From contig NW_026909534.1 in NCBI RefSeq assembly GCF_033115175.1, forward strand, positions 1,254,201-1,318,200: DNA of 64,000 bases. The letters are read 5' to 3'. This DNA is from Lepus europaeus (Eukaryota > Chordata > Mammalia > Lagomorpha > Leporidae). Numbering within the stretch: the stretch's first letter is position 1; the number at the start of each line of letters is the position of its first letter. This document shows, in pieces, positions 57,630 to 64,000 of the stretch. A program made the translations under genes and the position numbers. The notes under the pieces are model-generated. The model had not been told where the DNA came from and made no database searches. It saw only the letters and a list, made by a program, of their open reading frames with translations.

Positions 57630-57827
<198 letters not shown>

Positions 57828-58027
57828 TCATGAGGCCTGACTTATGGCCAAAAGCTTTTCCATAGTCATTAGATTCATAGGGTTTCTCTCCTGTGTGAAT
57901 TTGCTGATGTTTCATGAGGTCTGACATTTGCCCAAAGGCTTTTCCAGTCATTACATTTATGAGGTTTCTCCCCTGTGTGAATTTGCTGATGTTTCATGAG
58001 GACTGACTTTCGTCCAAAGGCTTTTCA

Positions 58028-58513
<486 letters not shown>

Positions 58514-58900
58514 TCATCCAAAGGCTTTTCCACAGTCATTACATTTATGAGGTTTCTCTCCTGTGTGAATTCGCTGATGTTTCATGAGGATTGACTTGTG
58601 TCCAAAGGCTTTTCCACAGTCATTACATTCATGGGGTTTCTCCCCTGTGTGAATTCGCTTATGTATGAGGAGGTATGACTTGTGCCCAAAGGCTTTTCCA
58701 CAGTCATTACATTTATGAGGTTTCTCCCCTGTGTGAATTCTCTGGTGTATAATGAGGTGTGACTTTCGTCCAAAGGCTTTTCCACAGTCATTACATTTAT
58801 GAGGTTTCTCCCCTGTGTGAATTCGCTGGTGTATGATGAGGTGTGACTTTCGTCCAAAGGCTTTTCCACAGTCATTACATTTATGAGGTTTCTCTCCTGT
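58514..58900 (-). repeat. Homogenised 84-bp finger repeat
   Basis: The units are nearly identical at DNA level. Fingers 1 and 2 encode the same protein sequence, and CAAAGGCTTTTCCACAGTCA recurs in each unit on the plus strand. The repeat continues into the decayed part as far as about 57100 with growing divergence. Confidence 0.9.
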
Positions 58901-59613
58901 GTGAATTTGCTGGTGTATGATGAGGTCTAACTTGTGTCCATTACATTCATAAGGTGAATTAAAACTGAGTGAATTTTCACAAGGTTTACATGTAGAGAAT
59001 TTTCCCCTTGTATTTAGTCTGTGATTTATTGCAAGTTGTGGCTGGTGAATGACAGGTTCAACATACCTAATGTACTTATAAAATTTCTTTCCTGTGTGAG
59101 TTTGTTGATGCATATTGAGGCTAGGATTTTCATGGATAGCTTTTTCTATTTGAGTTACTTTTCCAAAAGTGACAGTTGATTTATTATAGTTTTCTGCCAT
59201 ATGAACCCTCTCATATTTACAGAGCATCTTTCTTGTGAAGAATTTTGCTTGTGCAGTGGTTCCAAATGGCTGCTTCATGATGTGAATCTTGTCATGCTGA
59301 CCAAAAGGCTCACAGAACTGGAGAGAATTTCCAGGTATCTTAGTGTTATCAAATTTGTCTCCATCCTGTAGTTGATCAGGTCCACTGTAGAGATACACAG
59401 TGTGACATCTCGTGAATTCCTCGGGCTTCAATCGTGAATAGGTTCCCTTTTTAACAATCAGTGTTGGAATATGGCTTGAATTTAAACTAATGGTTTTTCT
59501 TAATTCAACTCTCTTGAGAGCTGATGTCTTGTTATTTTTCATAAAATCTTGATTCAGATTTTTGTCCTGACTTTCCTGGTTGATCCTAATCAGGTCATCC
59601 CTTTTCATGACCA
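58514..59613 (-). CDS. KRAB zinc-finger protein, terminal exon up to premature TGA
   Basis: Nuclear DNA-binding repressor of the KRAB-C2H2 class; KRAB recruits TRIM28/KAP1 and the fingers choose the DNA target. The exon opens after a TTTCTCATTTCAG acceptor (exon base 59613), in phase with the KRAB-B exon, and encodes VMKRDDLIRINQESQ. About 220 residues of spacer follow, with half-fingers ([32 protein letters not shown]). Four complete C2H2 fingers come next, joined by TGEKP linkers. Helix positions -1, 2, 3 and 6 read R-S-H-I, R-S-H-I, H-S-Y-I and H-S-I-K. Finger 5 breaks at CNDCGKAFG followed by TGA (58514-58516), where sister fingers have CGA for Arg; a CpG-type C-to-T change explains it. 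A protein made here would lack most fingers. I cannot name an ortholog. Confidence 0.85.
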
Positions 59614-59775
59614 CTGAAATGAGAAAAAAGCAATCATGTCACTGAATCACATGTAACTGTTTCTCCTGGCATACTCATATAAAGGGAATGAAGTTACTTG
59701 TTATTCAAGTGGTACTAGATTTTGATAAAATCAGTATGAGGTACTTATTTATGACCATTATATGGTCTTTCTCCT

Positions 59776-60098
59776 GGCTGGTGCTGTGGCTCAATAGGCT
59801 AATCCTCCTCCTGCAGTGCTGGCACACTGGGTTCTAGTCCTGGTTGGGGTGCCAGATTCTATCCTGGTTGCCCTTCTTCCAGGCCATCTCTCTGCTGTGG
59901 GCCAGGAGTACAGTGGAGGATGGCCCAAGTACTTGGGCCCTGCACCTGCAAGGGAGACCAGGAGAAGCACCTGGCTCCTGGCTTTGGATCAGTGCAGTGT
60001 GCCAGCCGTGGTGGCCATTGGAGGGTGAACCAATGGCAAAGGAAGACTTTTCTCTCTGTCTCTCTCAGCCTGTCAAAAAAAAATAAAAAAATAAAAAA
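59776..60098 (+). mobile_element. CTGTC-tail C SINE in intron
   Basis: GGCTGGTGCTGTGGCTC to CAGCCTGTCAAAAAAAAATA. TSD TATGGTCTTTCTCCT (59761-59775) and TATGGTTTTTCTCCT (60099-60113). Confidence 0.95.
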
Positions 60099-60204
60099 TA
60101 TGGTTTTTCTCCTTAATACATTAATATATTAAATTGTACCATGAGGTTTCCCTATGTTCAAACATGATCCTTTTTACCATGGGAAATTTTCAAGTATGGT
60201 AGGA

Positions 60205-60485
60205 TGACTTTTGTGCTATGATGTATGGTATGCCTCCATCTCAAAACAGCGTCAGTGCGAGCCCTGGCTACTCTGCTTTCAGTACAGCTCTCTGCGTATG
60301 TAAACCGGGAGGAAGCAGATAATGGTTCATGTGCCTGGAAACCTGTGATACACCAGGATAGACTAGATGAATTCTAAAGTTTTTGGCTTCAGACTGGTTA
60401 GACCTAAGTGTTGCAGGCATCTGGGAAGTGAGCTAATAGAGGACCTCTTTCTCCTCTCACTATCACTGTGCCTTTCATAAAGATG
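60205..60485 (+). mobile_element. C-repeat SINE, old copy in intron
   Basis: Weak but ordered matches: AGTACAGCTCTCTGC, GGAAGTGAGCTAATAGAGGA, then TGCCTTTCATAAA. No TSD. Confidence 0.55.
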
Positions 60486-61330
60486 AAATAACTATAAAAT
60501 ATTTTAAAGAATGAACAAATATTTAATAAAAATATTCACCCACTACCTAGCAACCATTTTTTCTCTGTCCTTTTTCTCCAGCTTATTTTTATAAAAATTG
60601 TTTTTTGCTTCTCTGATATTTCAACCATAAACATGAAAAAGTTTTATTGATCATTTACTTGCAGGTGGAGAAGAGTGAAATGTGCCTGTACTTTAAGCAG
60701 GACAACATTTAAGGAGTATGATTTGAACCTAAGATTGTCTCATGTTCAGTCTTTCTAGGTAAACATCATTTGTGGGATTTTTCAAATGAAAAACTACTTT
60801 GTCTCTACTCTATGACAGCTTCCCCAAATTCCTAAGGACATCTGACACCTTCAGCTTCTCAGAAGTACAACAGGTAGAGAAAAGTCCCAATCTACCACTT
60901 TAGTTAAACACTCCCTATCAGTTTGAAGAATTTGTTTCTGCAAACCGGGATGTGCTCATCTTTGAAAAGTGTTTTCTAGCTCATTCAGAAATCATCAGTG
61001 CTGGTTACCTCCTCTCAATTCTTTCTATAAACATTCTTGTGTGATAATTAGAATTTCTGGAGACTTGATTCTGTTGTCTCCTATTTTCATAGAAAGCTTC
61101 ACTTCCTATGCTTTATCTTTTTGTTTGCTTATTTTTCAATGATACTGAAAAATAAGAGAGAAATCATACTTCAAACTTCACCCTTAGTGAAATCTGAGCC
61201 ACTCAACATAAACCCACAAGGCTACTTGACCTTGGGTCTCAAAATCTCATTACTTTTTTGGTGAGTCTAGGATCATTTATTTTTATGTTTTACACAAGTT
61301 CATGCTTAGTTTATAATTTCTTTTTTTTCA

Positions 61331-61646
61331 AAGATTTACTTTATTTATTTGAAAGCTAGAATTATATAGAGAGACAGAGACAGAGAGAAGTCTTCCATCT
61401 GCTGGTTCACTCCCCACATGGACACAATGACCAATGCTGGACCAAGATAAAGTTAGGAGCCAGGAGTTTCTTTCTTGTCTTCCACATGGGTACAGGGGGC
61501 CAAGGACTTGGACCAACCTCTGCTCCTTTCTCAGGTGCATTAGCAGAGAGCTGGATTAGAAGAGGATCAGCTGGGACTTGAACTGGCACCCATATGCGAT
61601 GCTAGTGCTGCAGGCTGGAGCTTTAACACACTGCACTACAGTGTCT
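61331..61646 (-). mobile_element. C-repeat SINE in intron
   Basis: Reverse copy, AAAGATTTACTTTATTTATT to GCACTACAGTGTCTTTC. Confidence 0.9.
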
Positions 61647-61708
61647 TTCTTTCCTAGCTTCATAATTTCTAACATCACAGCACAGAGGCTTACTCATGAC
61701 CACCTTTT

Positions 61709-62043
61709 GTTTTTTTTTTTTTTAAAAGATTTATTTATTTGAAAGTCAGAGTTACACAGAGAGAGGAGAGGCAAAGAGAGAGTAAGGTCTTCCATCCAAT
61801 GGTTCACTCCCCAATTGGCCACAATGGCCAGAACTGTGCTGATCTGAAGCCAGGAGCCAGGAGCTTCTTCTGGGTCTCCCTCGGGTGCAGGGGCCCAAGG
61901 ACTTGGACCATCTTCTACTGCTTCCACAGGCCATAGCTGAGAGCTGGATTGGAAGTGGAGCAACTGGGTCTCGAACTGGTGCCCATATGGGATTTCAGTG
62001 CTTCAGGCCAGGGTGTTAACCCACTGCACCACAGCCCCGGTCA
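61709..62043 (-). mobile_element. C-repeat SINE in intron
   Basis: Reverse copy. TSD CATGACCACCTTTT (61695-61708) and CATGACCATCTTTT (62044-62057). Confidence 0.95.
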
Positions 62044-62057
62044 CATGACCATCTTTT

Positions 62058-62310
62058 AACGTTTACTTATTTACTTACTTGAGAGTCAGAGAGACAGAAT
62101 GAGAGACTGAAACAGGTTTGCCAGCTATAGCTCACTCCTCAAATGTTTCCAACAAATGATAATTTCTTATTTATTTGAGAGGCATAGAGGAAATAAAAGA
62201 AAGAGACTAAGAAAGAGAAAGTTCACATTTATTGATTCAGTCCTGAGCAAGTTCTATGCCTGGGCAAAATCATGAGTGGGAACTCTGAGCAATGAGCTAG
62301 AAATAAGTTT
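62058..62310 (-). mobile_element. Two old SINE fragments
   Basis: Two tail-side pieces in reverse: TTACTTGAGAGTCAGAGAG (about 62077) and TTATTTGAGAGGCATAGAGG (about 62170). Each lacks the head. Confidence 0.55.
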
Positions 62311-62313
62311 CTG

Positions 62314-62664
62314 GGGGCCAGCATTGTGGCACAGCAGGTAAAGCCACCACCTGCAGTGCTGCCATCACTTATGGGCACCAGTTCAAGTCCTAGCTGCTCC
62401 TCTTCTGATCTAGCACTCTGCTATGGCCTTGGAAAGCAGTAAAAGATGGCCCAAGTCCTTGGGTTCCTGTACCCATGTGGGAGACCTGGAAGAAGCTCCT
62501 GGCTCCTGACTTTGTATTAGTGCAGCTCCAGCCATGACAGCCAATTGGGAAGTGAACCAGTGGATGGAAGATCTCTCTGTCTCTCTCTTTCTCTCTCTGC
62601 CTTTCTCTGCCTCTCCTTCTCTCTCTCTGACTTTCAAATAAATAAATAAATAAATCTTTAAAAA
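62314..62664 (+). mobile_element. C-repeat SINE in intron
   Basis: GGGGGCCAGCATTGTGGC to AATAAATAAATAAATCTTT, with a long CT-rich tract (62570-62620). Confidence 0.92.
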
Positions 62665-63047
62665 TAAACAGAAAGAAACACTAATCTTAAAAAAAAAACT
62701 TTCTGTACATTACCTAGTTAACAAGCACTGAAGGAACTAATAAGTGCATGAAAGAAAAGGTATGAAAGTGTAGAGGACAAGTTAGAATTTGGGGAGTGTA
62801 TCAAACCTAGATAAAAGCCTTAGTAACATCAGAAAATGACTGGGTTTTTTTAAATCAAAGAACATCTTCACTAAGAACAAAAGTTAGAAAGATACTGGTA
62901 TCTCTAAATACTCTAGGATGCCTGTGTCTGATGCACAAAACCAGCTGTCATCAGGAGTAAGGCTTGAGAAAAATTCGTGGAAAGAGAACCAGTCAACATC
63001 TGCATACTTTCTGTCTTGGCCTTCCTGTGTCTTATGTGTAGGCTGAC

Positions 63048-63140
63048 CTGGAAGGCTCTGATTCAGGCATTCTTCCACCATCCATGGCTCTGCTCCTCGC
63101 TCCAACTTGAAGATCAAGTCAGGTTTGGTAATGCAGTGCC
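63048..63140 (-). CDS. KRAB-B box exon
   Basis: 93 bp between a TTCATTAACAG acceptor and a GTCAGC donor. It completes a split Gly codon and encodes HCITKPDLIFKLERGAEPW followed by MVEECLNQSLPG, the classic KRAB-B pattern (hydrophobic xxLExGxEPWxV). It is open throughout, and its end phase (one base carried over) fits the finger exon. KRAB-B strengthens the TRIM28 recruitment made by KRAB-A. The next exon upstream is 244 bp away. Confidence 0.92.
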
Positions 63141-63384
63141 CTGTTAATGAAAACAATGTAAGAATTTGTGAAATCACTATCTTGGGTTATTTAAAGGACT
63201 ACAGCTTGGTCCAAGAGCTATGCAACAAATGTTCCAATTTGAATCTTTTGTTAGATGGTAGATAGTCAGATTATTCATGGACTCAAATTCTATATCTGCG
63301 CAATATTAAACATTATAAAGTGTTCCCTTGTTTGTCAAATAGCAAGAAATTGTTATCACTGGGCATGTGATGGGTGTCACTCAC
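63141..63384 (-). other. Short intron between KRAB-A and KRAB-B
   Basis: 244 bp starting GTGAGTG and ending TTAACAG on the minus strand. No repeat inside. Confidence 0.9.
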
Positions 63385-63511
63385 CCAAGGAGAAGAGGCT
63401 GCTGTAGGTCTCCAGCATCACATCTCTGTATAGGGTTTTCTGAGCATTGTTCATGTTCTGCCATTCCTCCCAGCTAAAGTACACAGCCAGGTCTTCAAAT
63501 GCTATCATCAC
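63385..63511 (-). CDS. KRAB-A box exon
   Basis: Exactly 127 bp, the standard KRAB-A exon length, between TGTTACAG and a strong GTGAGTG donor. It encodes [18 protein letters not shown] then [20 protein letters not shown] and LFSLG. The residues central to KAP1/TRIM28 contact (the [11 protein letters not shown] and YRDVMLE parts) are kept. It has ET where most KRABs have EN, which should be tolerated. Reading phase 0 at the start and +1 at the end matches the next exon. The first coding exon with the start Met must lie right of the window. Confidence 0.95.
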
Positions 63512-63942
63512 CTGTAACATTATACTTCCAGTCAACTATTAACTCTGTCACAAAACAAACACTGACAGTTGTGTATGGATATGAAGGAAAAAGGAAGGAT
63601 ATGGTTTTACATTAGACTTGTTGAGTGTTTAGAAAGCCACACAGAAGTATTCAATAGAGTCAAACCCATGATCTACAGGCTGTGAAAAATGCCCAAGCTG
63701 GAGGGAAACAGGAGGCTCAAATCACAAAGGGCACATCTTCCAAGGGGAATTGCACAGCAGGCTAGAAGAGGGGTAATATTGACTTGTGAATGGGTAATGT
63801 TAAGGAGAAGTTTGTAGAAGCATTGAGAAAAAAAGGCAAAAAACCATCAGTGAAACTACGATGGGAATGAACAGAAAAGAATTTCCAGGAAAACACCATG
63901 CATATCACTTCCAATATGTCAGAGAAAAAATATATTAAAAGA
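63512..63942 (-). other. First visible intron, right part
   Basis: Unique sequence upstream of the KRAB-A exon in gene sense. No exon or promoter feature recognised. Confidence 0.5.
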
Positions 63943-64000
63943 CAGGGCAGACATTTAGCTTAGCATTTATGATGCCACCTCAGAGTGCCTATGTTTGATT
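63943..64000 (+). mobile_element. Head of an old C-type SINE, cut by the window edge
   Basis: GGGCAGACATTTAGCTTAGC ... CAGAGTGCCTATGTTTGATT follows the head of the older lagomorph SINE class seen at 11211-11525. Confidence 0.65.

Larger units (their letters stand above)
59614..63047 (-). other. Intron between KRAB-B exon and finger exon
   Basis: 3.4 kb bounded by a GTCAGC donor (63047) and a TTTCAG acceptor (59614). It is filled largely by SINEs in both orientations. Unique parts at 60486-61330 and 62665-63047 show no further exon with KRAB or finger coding. Confidence 0.75.

Noticed and set aside
62884-63177. Single 97-codon open frame across the KRAB-B region
   Set aside because: Only 63048-63140 is bounded by splice sites and matches KRAB-B; the rest is read-through of intron.

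Overview
The window is mammalian nuclear DNA, almost certainly from a lagomorph and most likely rabbit. The main clue is about 50 copies or fragments of the tRNA-derived C-repeat SINE that characterises lagomorph genomes. Two forms are present: an older one ending in a pyrimidine tract plus ATAAATAAATCTT ('ATAA-tail form'), and a GC-richer, less diverged one ending in CTGCCTGTC(A)n ('CTGTC-tail form'). Rabbit-type LINE-1 (L1) is also abundant, with a long 3' UTR that contains G-rich polypurine tracts. There are no prokaryotic features.

Layout. 1-13 kb is a repeat-rich intergenic region: an L1 3' UTR, many SINEs, two pieces of ancient L1 and one LTR of an endogenous retrovirus. 13.1-23.2 kb is a retrocopy (processed pseudogene) of LARP4B mRNA. 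It covers 5' UTR, intronless coding region and, by inference, a long 3' UTR, and is split by a 3.2-kb L1 and by four SINEs inserted directly into it. 23.3-27.8 kb holds more SINEs, an L2-like scrap and microsatellites. 27.9-32.9 kb is an unusual L1-type element: 5' UTR and ORF1, then about 2.7 kb that is not L1 ORF2 and carries a degenerate retroviral gag/protease-like patch, then an L1 3' UTR end. 32.9-36.2 kb and 45.6-52.4 kb hold diverged copies of an AT-rich, roughly 0.5-kb repeat family I do not recognise. 36.2-43.4 kb is a decayed L1 with ORF1 and a deleted ORF2. 43.4-54 kb is a heavily rearranged L1 region: nested SINEs, an antisense L1 flanked by a direct repeat of about 105 bp, opposed L1 fragments and an inverted repeat.

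55.4-63.5 kb, minus strand, is a KRAB zinc-finger gene, the only recognisable host gene. A 127-bp KRAB-A exon, a 93-bp KRAB-B exon and the start of a terminal exon join in one open frame. The terminal exon encodes a spacer and four intact C2H2 fingers before an in-frame TGA interrupts the fifth. About two dozen or more further fingers follow, with stops, frameshifts, lost zinc ligands and two SINE insertions. The gene is therefore either a pseudogene or a much shortened KRAB protein. The first exon lies beyond the right edge.

Nothing here works together as a pathway. The picture is one KRAB-ZNF locus in a region built by retrotransposition. Element boundaries are given to the base where a target-site duplication (TSD) could be read, and are otherwise approximate by 10-30 bp.
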